64,000 bases of DNA, taken from Lachnospira multipara ATCC 19207. GTDB lineage: Bacteria; Bacillota; Clostridia; Lachnospirales; Lachnospiraceae. The stretch is taken from positions 62,001 through 126,000 of the forward strand of contig NZ_AUJG01000003.1 of the NCBI RefSeq assembly GCF_000424105.1. The letters are read 5' to 3'. The notes under the pieces were generated by a model. That model was given only the letters and a program-made list of their open reading frames with translations. It was not told where the DNA came from and did not search any database. Shown one piece after another: positions 43,706-52,861 of the stretch. Both the position numbers and the translations under genes were made by a program. Within the stretch, counting starts at the first letter, position 1, and each line of letters begins with the position of its first letter.

Positions 43706-44521
43706 TTATCTCTTTAGATTATTTGCCTGCTCCATCATTGTATCTGATGTAGTAATGGCCTTTGAACAAAGCTCGTAAGCTCTCTGTGCTGTAATTAAGT
43801 TTACCATTTCTGTAGCAACTTGTACATTTGAAGCTTCTAAGTAGCCCTGCTTTAAGCTACTCTTTTTTGTAACCCCATCATACTCTTCACTAATAGGAAC
43901 TCCAGAAGCCTCTGTTTCTGCATAGTAGCTAGTACCTAGCTTATCAAGGCCGGAAGGATTAGTGAACTGATAAAGTGCAATTTTATAACCTATCGGCTGT
44001 GGGTTGCTATCCTCATCTGGATATAATAACTCCCCTTCAGTTGATATTGTAATAGAACTTACTTGATAAGTATCATCTAAAATGATTTGCTGTCCATCCA
44101 CATCTAGCACCGGATAACCTTCTGCTGTTGCAAGCATCATGCCTTCTGTGGCGGTTGCCATATATAAATTACCGTTTCTTGTATAAACTGTATCACCATC
44201 AAGATTAGTTACTGCAAAAAATCCATCACCAATAATAGCAAAGTCTGTGTCGCTATCAGTGGCATTTAGAGGTCCTTGTGTAAAATATGATGTAATAGAA
44301 GAAACTCTAGTACCAAGACCTACCTGTGCTGCTACTGGCTTTTGTTCCACATTTGCAGTGGTAGTTTTACTTTGTAAATCCTGATATAAAAGGCTCTTAA
44401 ACTGAGTGGACTCTTGCTTATAGCCAACAGAGTTTACATTAGCAAGGTTATTAGCAATTGTATCTACACTAGTCTGCTGCGATGTCATTCCTGATGCAGC
44501 AGTCCACAATGATCTCATCAT
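43706..44521 (-). CDS. flgG: Distal rod protein FlgG (FlhP-type)
   Basis: A 271-residue rod protein: MMRSLWTAASGMTSQQTSVD, TIANNLANVNSVGYKQE, DFAIIGDGFFAVTN and the C-terminal QGYLEASNVQVATEMVNLIT, all FlgG landmarks. Two adjacent ATG codons are possible. It is preceded by its own sigma-28 promoter (44564-44597) after the flgF terminator, so it can be expressed apart from mbl-flgF. In Bacillus the order mbl-flhO-flhP is the same. Confidence 0.9.
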   Translation of the reverse strand: MMRSLWTAASGMTSQQTSVDTIANNLANVNSVGYKQESTQFKSLLYQDLQSKTTTANVEQKPVAAQVGLGTRVSSITSYFTQGPLNATDSDTDFAIIGDGFFAVTNLDGDTVYTRNGNLYMATATEGMMLATAEGYPVLDVDGQQIILDDTYQVSSITISTEGELLYPDEDSNPQPIGYKIALYQFTNPSGLDKLGTSYYAETEASGVPISEEYDGVTKKSSLKQGYLEASNVQVATEMVNLITAQRAYELCSKAITTSDTMMEQANNLKR

Positions 44522-44563
44522 AGGACATTACCTCCAAATGTATATAATCTTCTAGTTCATATA

Positions 44564-44597
44564 TCTTATCGGACAATCCTTAGAGATACTTAACCCC
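44564..44597 (-). promoter_or_regulatory. Sigma-28 promoter of flgG
   Basis: Bottom strand GGGGTTAAGTATC, spacer, TCCGATAAGATATA. Confidence 0.85.
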
Positions 44598-44608
44598 TAA
44601 ATTAAAAA

Positions 44609-44676
44609 AACGGATTTAATTGTCAAGACTCGCTCGCGGAGCTTGTACTCCGACTGAGTTAAAAATTAAATCCGTT
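44609..44676 (-). terminator. Long palindromic terminator of flgF
   Basis: AACGGATTTAATT (44609-44621) and AATTAAATCCGTT (44664-44676) form a perfect 13-bp stem, then seven T on the bottom strand. The 42-nt interior has its own GGAG/CTCC and ACTC/GAGT pairs and reads CTCGCTCGCGGAGC, resembling the dispersed repeat family, so it may have been enlarged by an inserted element. It begins 5 bp after the flgF stop. Confidence 0.75.
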
Positions 44677-44681
44677 AAATT

Positions 44682-45452
44682 CTATAATTCTGAAATTGTC
44701 ACCATCTTAGATAACATAGTATCTATGGAGTTCATAATCTTCTGATTACTTTCAAAGTTTCTAGCAATGGAAATCATATCAATCATCTCCGTTACTACAT
44801 TGATATTGGACGCTTCTAAGTAACCTTGATTAACAGTTGCTGTGGCTTCCTTTTCCGTATAGCCATCTACTGTTTGAAACATATTCTCGCCATAGGCCTC
44901 TAAATAATCGTAATCTTCAAAATCTACCAACGCAAATTTATCAATATATACATCATCTGCATAAATATTACCTAGGACATCCACACTAAATTCGTCAGTG
45001 TTAGTTGGGATCTGAATATATCCATTCTCACCAAGAACATAATCTCCATCCTTAGTTAAAAGATATCCATCAGCATTAATCTGAAAGGCACCATCTCTCG
45101 TATACATAGTGGATGTTGTTCCTGACTTATTGGTAAATTCAATAGAGAAGAAACCACTTCCTGAAAGAGCAAAATCAAATTCGCTTTCAGTACTTCTAAG
45201 AGCTCCTTGATCCCAGCATCTATAACTCTCACCAATCTTCGCACCAAGATTTAAATCACCAATATACTGATTAACATAGTTTACCGATGAATCATTAACC
45301 TTGATTCCATAAACAGTATCAAAGGACTGAGCTGTTAATCCTTCCTTCTTATAACCTGTTGTAAGGGAATTAGCCAAATTATTAGATACCAAATCTAATC
45401 TCTTCTGTTGTAGTGTTAATCCTGAATATGCAGTATAAAGACCTTTAACCAT
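44682..45452 (-). CDS. flgF: Proximal rod protein FlgF/FlhO-type
   Basis: A 256-residue flagellar basal-body rod protein: MVKGLYTAYSGLTLQQKRLD, LVSNNLANSLTTGYKKEG, ALSGSGFFSIEFTN, and QGYLEASNINVVTEMIDMIS. The rod signature is intact. In Bacillus the corresponding flhO follows mbl; here the order is the same with a 69-bp gap. A long palindromic terminator follows the stop. Confidence 0.88.
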   Translation of the reverse strand: MVKGLYTAYSGLTLQQKRLDLVSNNLANSLTTGYKKEGLTAQSFDTVYGIKVNDSSVNYVNQYIGDLNLGAKIGESYRCWDQGALRSTESEFDFALSGSGFFSIEFTNKSGTTSTMYTRDGAFQINADGYLLTKDGDYVLGENGYIQIPTNTDEFSVDVLGNIYADDVYIDKFALVDFEDYDYLEAYGENMFQTVDGYTEKEATATVNQGYLEASNINVVTEMIDMISIARNFESNQKIMNSIDTMLSKMVTISEL

Positions 45453-45521
45453 AGCGACTCCTATCTAGCAATCACCTATAGTCTATCAAGCAAGTTAAAA
45501 GTTTAGTCTCTCTATAGACAA

Positions 45522-46517
45522 TTACTTATCGTCTCTGTAACCTGCTAAGAATTCAATAAACTTACCTGTACCAATAGCTACAGCTGTCATTGGATCCTCT
45601 GCTGTCATAGTGTTAATACCTGTCTTAGCTTCGATTAAGTCTTCAAGTCCGTTAAGAAGTGCACCACCACCAGTAAGAACGATACCTCTATCAGCAATAT
45701 CTGATGCTAATTCTGGAGGAGTCTTTTCAAGTACTGAGTGTACTGCTTCAACAATCTGTGATGTTGCTTCTCTTAAAGCTTCTTCTGTTTCTTCTGAAGA
45801 AACTTCAACAGTCTTTGGAAGACCTGTAACTAAGTTACGACCTCTAACATTCATTGTTTCAACTTCTGCTCTTGGATAAGCTGAACCAATCTTAATCTTA
45901 ATATCTTCAGCAGTTCTCTCACCAATTAAGAGATTGTGCTTCTTTCTCATAAATCTAACAAGTGCTTCATCAAAATCATCACCAGCGATCTTAATTGAAG
46001 TACTTACAACTGTACCACCAAGTGAGATAACAGCGATATCTGTTGTACCACCACCGATATCAACGATCATGTTACCACATGGTCTTGAAATATCGATACC
46101 TGCACCGATTGCAGCTGCGATAGGTTCCTCAATAATAGCAACCTCTCTAGCTCCAGCCTGAAGAGTAGCATCCTCAACTGCCTTCTTCTCAACTTCTGTA
46201 ACTCCTGAAGGAACACAAACGCTGATTCTAGGCTTCTTAAGCATTCTCTTGCCTACTGCCTTCTGAATAAAGTACTTAAGCATCTTCTCTGTTACTGTGT
46301 AATCAGAGATAACACCCTGTCTTAAAGGACGTACAGCTACGATATTACCAGGTGTTCTACCAAGCATTAATCTAGCTTCTTCACCAATAGCCTTAATCTT
46401 GTTAGTATCTCTATCAAAAGCTACTACTGAAGGTTCTTTTAAAACTACACCCTTTCCCTTAATGTATACTAAGATACTTGCAGTACCTAAATCTATTCCG
46501 ATATCTGTTGAAATCAT
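45522..46517 (-). CDS. mbl: MreB/Mbl-type actin-like cell shape protein
   Basis: Actin-like ATPase guiding lateral wall synthesis. The 331-residue product has DIGIDLGTASILVYIKGKG (phosphate 1), VDIGGGTTDIAVISLGG (phosphate 2), IIEEPIAAAIGAG, and IVLTGGGALLNGLEDLI (adenosine). I prefer mbl because it precedes flgF-flgG as mbl does in Bacillus; no mreC/mreD follow. A strong sigma-28 promoter lies about 275 bp upstream, with no terminator between, which would place this gene under motility control. Confidence 0.88.
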   Translation of the reverse strand: MISTDIGIDLGTASILVYIKGKGVVLKEPSVVAFDRDTNKIKAIGEEARLMLGRTPGNIVAVRPLRQGVISDYTVTEKMLKYFIQKAVGKRMLKKPRISVCVPSGVTEVEKKAVEDATLQAGAREVAIIEEPIAAAIGAGIDISRPCGNMIVDIGGGTTDIAVISLGGTVVSTSIKIAGDDFDEALVRFMRKKHNLLIGERTAEDIKIKIGSAYPRAEVETMNVRGRNLVTGLPKTVEVSSEETEEALREATSQIVEAVHSVLEKTPPELASDIADRGIVLTGGGALLNGLEDLIEAKTGINTMTAEDPMTAVAIGTGKFIEFLAGYRDDK

Positions 46518-46791
46518 CCTAAATGTTCTCCTTTCAAATCCTGTAGCAAGTTATTCTTGCCCCGCTTCCTCTTATTTAAACATAATTATTTACACTCAAT
46601 GTTACACTAAACCCTATGTATATCTTACTTTAAAAACACTTTATAATAAGAAATCACATAGTCGATAAACATTATATACAATTTAGTCAAGTTTTTAAAG
46701 TCCTAAATTTAAAAAAACAATAAAATAAGACAAAATATACTTCTGTTTAAATAAGCAAATAAAAGTCTTTGCCATTTAGGGATTTCTAGTA
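46518..46791 (-). other. Long leader of mbl, no gene seen
   Basis: About 270 nt between the sigma-28 promoter and the mbl ATG. It is A/T-rich with no clear hairpin, terminator or reading frame with a ribosome site. GAAAGGAG lies 9 nt before the mbl ATG. Confidence 0.5.
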
Positions 46792-46827
46792 GTATATCGG
46801 TAAACGATTTCTAAAACTTAACCCCTT
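46792..46827 (-). promoter_or_regulatory. Sigma-28 promoter of mbl-flgF
   Basis: Bottom strand AAGGGGTTAAGTTTTAG, spacer, ACCGATATACTAC. One of the best matches in the window; no gene lies between it and mbl. Confidence 0.87.
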
Positions 46828-46879
46828 AGAAATATATTTTGTCAAAAAATTCTTATTTAATTCTTAAATCTTACTAATC

Positions 46880-47314
46880 CTAATTAATTGTATCTAATAC
46901 CTTATATAAAACCTTATATAAGATATCTATTTCTTCCTTTGAAAGCTTCAAGCAATTGCCCATCTGTTCTGGAACCTTACATGCCTTCTCTCTTAATTCA
47001 AGGCCTTCCTCTGTTAAAGAAACATTAAGAACTCTCTCGTCTCTAGAATCTCTCTTTCTAACTAACCAGCCCTTCTGTTCAAGCTTCTTTAAAACTGGTG
47101 TTAATGTACCTGAATCTAAGTAAAGATATTCTCCTAATTCCTTAACATTCATAGATTTATGTTCCCACATTACCATCATTGTTATATACTGTGTGTATGT
47201 TAAATCAAGCTCGTCCAAATATGGCTTATACTTCTTAACAATTTCCTTTGATACAGCATAAAGAGGGAAACATAACTGATTCTCCAACTTTATAGCGTCA
47301 TACTTATCTTTCAT
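46880..47314 (-). CDS. ohrR: OhrR-type MarR-family peroxide sensor
   Basis: Organic-hydroperoxide repressor, one-Cys type. The 144-residue product begins MKDKYDAIKLENQLCFPLYA; Cys15 is in the position of the reactive Cys of Bacillus OhrR. The winged helix shows YLYLDSGTLTPVLKKLEQKG and RKRDSRDERVLNVSLTEEG. The start at 47314 aligns with the family and has GGAGG upstream. No ohr peroxidase gene is in the window. A/T-rich OhrR-like operator sequence overlaps its promoter, so it probably controls itself. Confidence 0.87.
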   Translation of the reverse strand: MKDKYDAIKLENQLCFPLYAVSKEIVKKYKPYLDELDLTYTQYITMMVMWEHKSMNVKELGEYLYLDSGTLTPVLKKLEQKGWLVRKRDSRDERVLNVSLTEEGLELREKACKVPEQMGNCLKLSKEEIDILYKVLYKVLDTIN

Positions 47315-47356
47315 AACAATAATTCCTCCAAAATCTATCTTATACATTTATCCGAC

Positions 47357-47390
47357 ATACTAAATAGGCAATTTAATTGTATTCAATTTA
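47357..47390 (-). promoter_or_regulatory. Promoter and probable OhrR operator
   Basis: Bottom strand TTGAAT at 47381-47386, 18-bp spacer, TAGTAT at 47357-47362. AAATTGAATACAATTAAATTG overlapping the -35 (21 bases shown as AAATTGAATAC then AATTAAATTG) resembles the TACAATTAAATTG half-sites bound by OhrR in Bacillus. Confidence 0.5.
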
Positions 47391-48557
47391 TCATATTTTC
47401 CTAAAACTTTCAAGCATTTTCCCAAGAACTATTGTATAAGTTCTGTTTTTCTTGTAAAAATCATGGGCTCTAGCTGCAATTTCAAGCCTTTCATCCTCAT
47501 GGCTCATATAATAATCAATCTTCGCCTCAAGATCCATTAAATCATAATAAATTACACAGGCCCCAATAGCCTCTAAATCCCTAGCTAGTTCGTGGCTGTA
47601 ATTTGTAAGTAGAAAGCCTCCGCAAGCCGCCACATCCACAGACCTTTGATTAATGCCTGATTTAATCCCCCTAAGAGTAGGATTAAGATTAATCTTGCTA
47701 TTTTTATAAACCAAGTACTGACCTTTATATGTATCCACTATACCCTTGTTTACCTTTGAAAATGCATCTCCCTTGTAATCTGTATAAAGAGCCGTATCAT
47801 ATTTCTTTGAAACTTTATCATTTAAAAGACGAGCAAGTTCTAATCTATCAATGTCTCTAATTTCTTTATTACAAAGCATTTCAAGTAAATCAGAATCTCT
47901 AATTATCATATCTGGATTTTTTGTAAAATTAAGACATTTTGCAATCTTTTCACCCATATCAGAGCTTACAAATTTTTCTACAATCTCATCACCAAATACC
48001 TTTGTTTGAGTCTTTATAATAGCCTCCACATAACCTCTATTATAGCCTTCTAAGGCTTCAAACTGACTCTTATATTCACTAATGCTAGCTATTAAGGAGA
48101 TGTCCTTTTTATACAAATCATGGTCTTTACTACTAGCTTCTTTCATTTGCCTATCCATTCTGTTAATGCTAGCCGCCAGTGGCATGTGAAATACATTTTC
48201 AATACCCATATTATTAAACTTGCGCACTTCTGTCTCGTCAAAGTCAAAGACTATATTAAGGGGATTCTTTATAGTTTCAGAATACATGGTGCCACAAGGG
48301 CAGTCATAAACCCAAGACATATAAAAAATCTTTTTATTAAAGGCAGCCATGGATAAAACCGGAATATAATTTATGCTAAATAGTAAATCGTAGTTGTCCT
48401 CTTCTAATTCCTTTTCAATAAATTTTTGAAAATCCGGCTCGTAAAAGTCACTTTTATGCTCATATCTTACCCTTTTAAATTCGCAGTCTAATTCCTTAAA
48501 AGCCTCCATTACGTCTACGCAAATCATCTCATCCCAGCTATAATAAAGTATCTTCAT
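47391..48557 (-). CDS. CgeB-type glycosyltransferase, isolated copy
   Basis: A 388-residue member of the same family as the genes at 10917, 12147 and 13362, here alone between ohrR and the SulP gene. Landmarks: MKILYYSWDEMICVDVMEAF, LLFSINYIPVLSMAAF, MSWVYDCPCGTMYS, LIASISEYKSQFEALEGYNR in place of the FIGSxY motif, KINLNPTLRGIKSGINQRSV, and CGGFLLTNYSHEL. The GIPLR motif is changed to GINQR, so specificity may differ. It lies 25 kb away from the Maf unit. Confidence 0.78.
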   Translation of the reverse strand: MKILYYSWDEMICVDVMEAFKELDCEFKRVRYEHKSDFYEPDFQKFIEKELEEDNYDLLFSINYIPVLSMAAFNKKIFYMSWVYDCPCGTMYSETIKNPLNIVFDFDETEVRKFNNMGIENVFHMPLAASINRMDRQMKEASSKDHDLYKKDISLIASISEYKSQFEALEGYNRGYVEAIIKTQTKVFGDEIVEKFVSSDMGEKIAKCLNFTKNPDMIIRDSDLLEMLCNKEIRDIDRLELARLLNDKVSKKYDTALYTDYKGDAFSKVNKGIVDTYKGQYLVYKNSKINLNPTLRGIKSGINQRSVDVAACGGFLLTNYSHELARDLEAIGACVIYYDLMDLEAKIDYYMSHEDERLEIAARAHDFYKKNRTYTIVLGKMLESFRKI

Positions 48558-48640
48558 AGTTCCCCCTTAAGCTACAAAGTTTTGCATCTATATAAATTTA
48601 GTTCACATTTCCTATATCTAAATTTATTATAACATTAAAA

Positions 48641-48672
48641 AAGCTCCAGACAAGATTAACTTATCTGAAGCT
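48641..48672 (-). terminator. Terminator of the SulP gene
   Basis: AGCTTCAGATAA paired with TTGTCTGGAGCT (one bulge) on the bottom strand, then TTTTTTAATG. Confidence 0.7.
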
Positions 48673-48692
48673 CTATATTTATTATTAAAATT

Positions 48693-50351
48693 TTATGCCA
48701 TCTCTACGATTTCTCTAGCTCTCTCAAGGGAAGCGTCTATATTTTTACAGAAGTTTTCCTTACCTACGAGGTTGATGAAATCTGCATGTTCCATAACAGA
48801 CTTTGGCTGATCCTGAACATGGCTAAGTACAAGAGTGATTCCTCTCTTCTTGCAAAGTGTGTAAATGTTCTTTAAAGAACGAAGGGCTGTAACATCCATA
48901 GCTGGAACGCCACGCATTCTAATAACTAAAACCTTTACCTCAGCGCCAAGTTCAATGTCTACAAATTTATCTGCTGCCGCAAAGAACATAGGTCCAATGA
49001 TTTCATAAACTACTGTGTTCTTTGGAACTTCCTTAAGTCTAATAGCCTCTGGGTCATTGTGTTCGTCAATGCCCTCACCAATGTACTTCCAAGACTTAAT
49101 CTCTGTAACATTGGCCATTCTGTTAAGGAAGAGAAGAGCTGCAAGGACAATACCTACGCCAATAGCTACAACTAAGTCAAATACAATAGTAAAGATACAA
49201 GTTACAAGTAATACTAAAATGTCACTCTTTGGTGAGTGCTTAAGTAAGTTAAGCATTTCTCTCCAGCCACTCATGTTATAAGCAACCTGGAAAAGAATTG
49301 CTGCGATACATGGCATTGGAATCCATGCTGCATAAGGCATAAGCACTACTAAAATAAGTAAAAGAGTAATTGAGTGAACCATACCAGCAACTGGGGTACG
49401 TCCACCATTTTTAACATTTGCAGCAGTACGAGCAATTGCGCCTGTAGCAGGAATACCACCAAAGAGGGCTGATACAATATTACCGGCACCCTGTGCTACT
49501 AATTCCTGATTAGGCTTATGTCTACTACCAATCATACCATCTGAAACTACACATGAAAGTAATGACTCAATACCAGCAAGGATAGCGATTGTGAAGGCGT
49601 CTGGTGTTAAGTTCTTAATCATCTCTAAACTAACATGTGGAACTGTAAGTCCTGGTAACTTATTAGAAATTGTATATAAATCTCCGATTGTCTTAACTTT
49701 CATTCCTAACTTTACCATAACAACAGTTACAATAACTGCTATTAAAGAAGCAGGAATTTTTTCTAAAGCCTTAAATCTTGGCCAGATTATTAAAATAGCT
49801 AAAGCTACTACACCTACGATTAAAGCCTGATAATTAAAGGTGTCGATTGACTCTATACAAGCCTTAATCTTATCCATAGTTTCAATAGGAGATGTCTTAA
49901 ATGTTAAACCTAAGAAATCCTTAATCTGTCCAACTAAGATAGTTACTGCAATACCAAAGGTAAAGCCTGTTGTAATAGTATATGGGATAAATCTAATAAG
50001 ATTACCAAACTTTAAAAAGCCCATAACTACTAAGATAATACCGGCCATAATAGTTGCTACTACAAGGCCATCCATTCCATTCTTAGCAACAATACCTGCT
50101 ACAATTGTGGCAAAGGCTGCTGTTGGTCCAGCAATCTGAACATTACTTCCGCCTAAAAATGAAATAACAAAACCTGCAAAAATCGCAGTGTAAATACCCT
50201 CTTCTGGACCTACGCCAGATGCAAGCGCAAGGGCAATGGATAATGGTAACGCAATAATCGCTACAATGATACCTGAAACAAAATCCGCTGCAAACTGCTT
50301 CTTTGAGTAGTTCTTCATACAGTCGAATAGCTTTGGTACAAACTGATTCAT
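48693..50351 (-). CDS. SulP-family inorganic anion transporter with STAS domain
   Basis: A 552-residue membrane carrier for sulfate, bicarbonate or similar anions. Residues 20-400 are strongly hydrophobic with 12 or so spans and the family pattern SIALALASGVGPEEGIYTAI, FLGGSNVQIAGPTAAFATIV, and GIPATGAIARTAANVKNGGR. The C-terminal STAS domain (about 430-545) has VLVIRMRGVPAMDVTALRSL. No carbonic anhydrase or sulfur gene is next to it, so the substrate is open. Confidence 0.9.
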   Translation of the reverse strand: MNQFVPKLFDCMKNYSKKQFAADFVSGIIVAIIALPLSIALALASGVGPEEGIYTAIFAGFVISFLGGSNVQIAGPTAAFATIVAGIVAKNGMDGLVVATIMAGIILVVMGFLKFGNLIRFIPYTITTGFTFGIAVTILVGQIKDFLGLTFKTSPIETMDKIKACIESIDTFNYQALIVGVVALAILIIWPRFKALEKIPASLIAVIVTVVMVKLGMKVKTIGDLYTISNKLPGLTVPHVSLEMIKNLTPDAFTIAILAGIESLLSCVVSDGMIGSRHKPNQELVAQGAGNIVSALFGGIPATGAIARTAANVKNGGRTPVAGMVHSITLLLILVVLMPYAAWIPMPCIAAILFQVAYNMSGWREMLNLLKHSPKSDILVLLVTCIFTIVFDLVVAIGVGIVLAALLFLNRMANVTEIKSWKYIGEGIDEHNDPEAIRLKEVPKNTVVYEIIGPMFFAAADKFVDIELGAEVKVLVIRMRGVPAMDVTALRSLKNIYTLCKKRGITLVLSHVQDQPKSVMEHADFINLVGKENFCKNIDASLERAREIVEMA

Positions 50352-50507
50352 GATACACTTCCTACTTTCTATTTTTTATCTAAATATAAATTTTTTATAA
50401 ACCGTTTGTAAAATTACCATACTGTAGGAACTTTTTCAAGGTATTTCTTAGAATAAAACATATAGATATATTTTTATCAAAATTCACATTATCAAAAACT
50501 AAAAAAA

Positions 50508-50531
50508 GCACTAGACCCTAAGGCCTAGTGC
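50508..50531 (-). terminator. Terminator of the FKBP lipoprotein gene
   Basis: GCACTAGG and CTAGTGC on the bottom strand with an 8-nt loop, then seven T. Confidence 0.83.
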
Positions 50532-50546
50532 ATAAACACATATTTA

Positions 50547-51734
50547 TTATTCAGCTGTTGTAGTTGTTAAAACGCTATTGTCAGCAAGGAAGTTTGTTAC
50601 ATTAGTATATAAGCACTGGTAACCAATTTCAGCATTCATTTCATTACCGTATTCGCTTAAGATTGCATCATAGTTATCATAACCATAGTAAGATGCTAAT
50701 TCCTCACCTGTTGTATTGATTTCATCAGCAGTAACTGTAATATCATTATCTGCTGCAATGATTGTTACGATCATCTTCTCAAGCAAGTAGCTCTTTGCAT
50801 ACTCATCTGCATATTCATTGAAAGCGTCTGTACTTTCAAAGCCATAAACAGTTGTAATATATGTCTCTAAATCTGTGATTCCATAGTATGAACCGTATGT
50901 ATCAAATTCAGACTGAATATTATCATTTAATGTATCAAGTAACTGCTGTAATTCATCAGCTGGGTAATCATTTACCTCTAAGTTTTCTGTAATTAAAGCA
51001 TATACAGCGCTGTACTTTGCACTAACAAGGTTAGATGCTGCTGTTGTCTCAAGACTAGCTCTAACTGCTGCTGTTAATTCCTCAACTGTTGTACATCCAT
51101 CATAACCTAGTGTTGAAGCATTAGTTGCTACCCAGTCATCTGTTAATTCAGGAACTACGTCCTTCTCAATATAGTTAACAGTAACTGTAAAGATAACGCT
51201 CTTACCTGCTAAATCTGTTGATGAATAGTCAGATGGGAAAGTACAAGGAATATCATATGTCTGACCTACTGTTAAGCCAATAAGACCCTGATCTAAGTCA
51301 TCAATAAATGCTCCTGAACCTACTGTATATGTATATGAAGTTGCTGTACCACCTGAAAATGCGACGCCATCTAAAGTACCTGAATAATCAAGGTTGATTA
51401 CATCGCCTTCCTTTGTCTCACCTTCATAAACGTTCTCAGTCTCTGTAAGCTGTTCAAGAAGTGTCTCTAACTGACTGTTAACATCATCATCTGAAACTGT
51501 ATATGAGGATGTGTCAACATCGATTTCACGATTTAAATAATCCTCTGAATTAATAGTTACATAGTTCTTATAAATGTTAGCATTAGCAACGATTGTATCT
51601 GCATACTCCTCTGCTGTAATTTCAGAATTAACTGTAGATGTTGCTGTTGTTGTTGAACTATCTTTGCTAGAACAAGCTACTAAAGATGCTGCTAAAGTAG
51701 CTGCGAGCATAATGCCCATGAATCTTCTCTTCAT
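50547..51734 (-). CDS. Surface lipoprotein with trigger-factor-like FKBP domain
   Basis: A 395-residue lipoprotein. The signal peptide is MKRRFMGIMLAATLAASLVA with lipobox LVAC and Cys21 as the lipid site, then a Ser/Thr linker. Residues about 95-195 are an FKBP-like peptidyl-prolyl isomerase domain (GDVINLDYSGTLDGVAFSGG, GQTYDIPCTFPSDY). The rest resembles the helical C-terminal arm of trigger factor (VPELTDDWVATNASTLGY, and helices ending with IIAADNDITVTADEI). This arrangement suggests a secreted folding chaperone outside the membrane. Confidence 0.83.
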   Translation of the reverse strand: MKRRFMGIMLAATLAASLVACSSKDSSTTTATSTVNSEITAEEYADTIVANANIYKNYVTINSEDYLNREIDVDTSSYTVSDDDVNSQLETLLEQLTETENVYEGETKEGDVINLDYSGTLDGVAFSGGTATSYTYTVGSGAFIDDLDQGLIGLTVGQTYDIPCTFPSDYSSTDLAGKSVIFTVTVNYIEKDVVPELTDDWVATNASTLGYDGCTTVEELTAAVRASLETTAASNLVSAKYSAVYALITENLEVNDYPADELQQLLDTLNDNIQSEFDTYGSYYGITDLETYITTVYGFESTDAFNEYADEYAKSYLLEKMIVTIIAADNDITVTADEINTTGEELASYYGYDNYDAILSEYGNEMNAEIGYQCLYTNVTNFLADNSVLTTTTAE

Positions 51735-52047
51735 AATTCCACCATTTCCTCTTTATTATTTAATTTATACCAGCAAGTTCTATCTTCTCTATTGTCATAG
51801 GAAAATCTTTCCTACGGCCCCAATTAAACATCCGTCTTTCCTTTGCTAGACCCCGTTTAATCAAACATGCGTGGACTTTTTTAGTTATACCATATTTCAT
51901 AATTATTTAAAAGGTTATTCACATTTTTTTCAACGATTAAACTAATTTTTATAAACCCCAATTCTTTTCTTAAATACTAGTTTTAACGCTTTTAAAATCT
52001 ACAAACTAAAGGTATAATTAAGATGATAAAAAATTAAGGAGAATGAT
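51735..52047. other. Divergent control region between lipoprotein and plsC
   Basis: No gene seen. TATAAT at 52013-52018 with a poor -35 serves plsC. On the bottom strand GGTATAACT near 51895 is a likely -10 for the lipoprotein, giving a leader of about 150 nt with a TAGGAAA/TTTCCTA hairpin at 51798-51814. Confidence 0.4.
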
Positions 52048-52800
52048 ATGATTCGTGTTCTTTTAGTGCTTATTTGGATTGTATTTTACTGCATTTTAAG
52101 CATAATCTTACTTCCAATAGGCTATATAATTTCTAAAATTAATCGTGGCGCTAGCCAGGTCTATGCAGCCACCCTAGTTAAGTTCGTCTTTAAAGTGATT
52201 TTATTCCTATCTGGCACCAAGACTGAAGTGGTTGGTCTTGAAAATATTCCTAAAGACGAGGCTGTACTTTTTGTAGGTAATCACAGAAGCTACTTCGATG
52301 TAGTAATAGGATATACATTGGTTCCATTAAAGACTGGTTTTGTTGCTAAAAAGGAAATGAATAGAATCCTTATTATTAGACAATGGATGAGATTACTTAG
52401 ATGTCCATTCCTTGATAGAGATAATATTAAGGAAGGTTTAAAGACCATTTTAAGAGGTATCGACTATATTAAAGACGGAACTTCTATTGTTATCTTCCCA
52501 GAAGGTACAAGAAACAGCGATGATGGATTGATGGAATTCCACACAGGTTCCTTTAAATTAGCTGAAAAATCTGGCTGTAAGATTATTCCTATGGTTCAGA
52601 ATAATACAGATCAGATCTTTGAAGCCCACTTCCCATTTATTAAAAGGACTCACACAAGAATTGAATTCTTAGAGCCTATAGATATGACTAACATGAGTCG
52701 TGATGAGAAGAAGGAAATTCCAAGTAAGGTCTATAATATTATTCTTGAAAATTATAACAAGCATCAGGAAGAGTTTACAAAAACAAAAAAAGAAATATAA
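52048..52800 (+). CDS. plsC: 1-acyl-sn-glycerol-3-phosphate acyltransferase
   Basis: Adds the second acyl chain in phosphatidic acid synthesis. The 250-residue product has an N-terminal membrane helix, the catalytic NHRSYFD (His79, Asp84), the middle motif LRCPFLDRDN, and FPEGTR (150-155). Length and motifs are normal. AAGGAG precedes the ATG. A bidirectional terminator follows. Confidence 0.93.
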   Translation: MIRVLLVLIWIVFYCILSIILLPIGYIISKINRGASQVYAATLVKFVFKVILFLSGTKTEVVGLENIPKDEAVLFVGNHRSYFDVVIGYTLVPLKTGFVAKKEMNRILIIRQWMRLLRCPFLDRDNIKEGLKTILRGIDYIKDGTSIVIFPEGTRNSDDGLMEFHTGSFKLAEKSGCKIIPMVQNNTDQIFEAHFPFIKRTHTRIEFLEPIDMTNMSRDEKKEIPSKVYNIILENYNKHQEEFTKTKKEI

Positions 52801-52802
52801 AA

Positions 52803-52843
52803 AAGAGCTTTGGTATTTGAGTTTCCTCAATTCCAAAGCTCTT
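52803..52843. terminator. Bidirectional terminator between plsC and the facing gene
   Basis: AAGAGCTTTGG and CCAAAGCTCTT form an 11-bp stem between the convergent plsC and the gene at 52862. Confidence 0.82.
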
Positions 52844-52861
52844 ATTATATTCGTAATTAAA

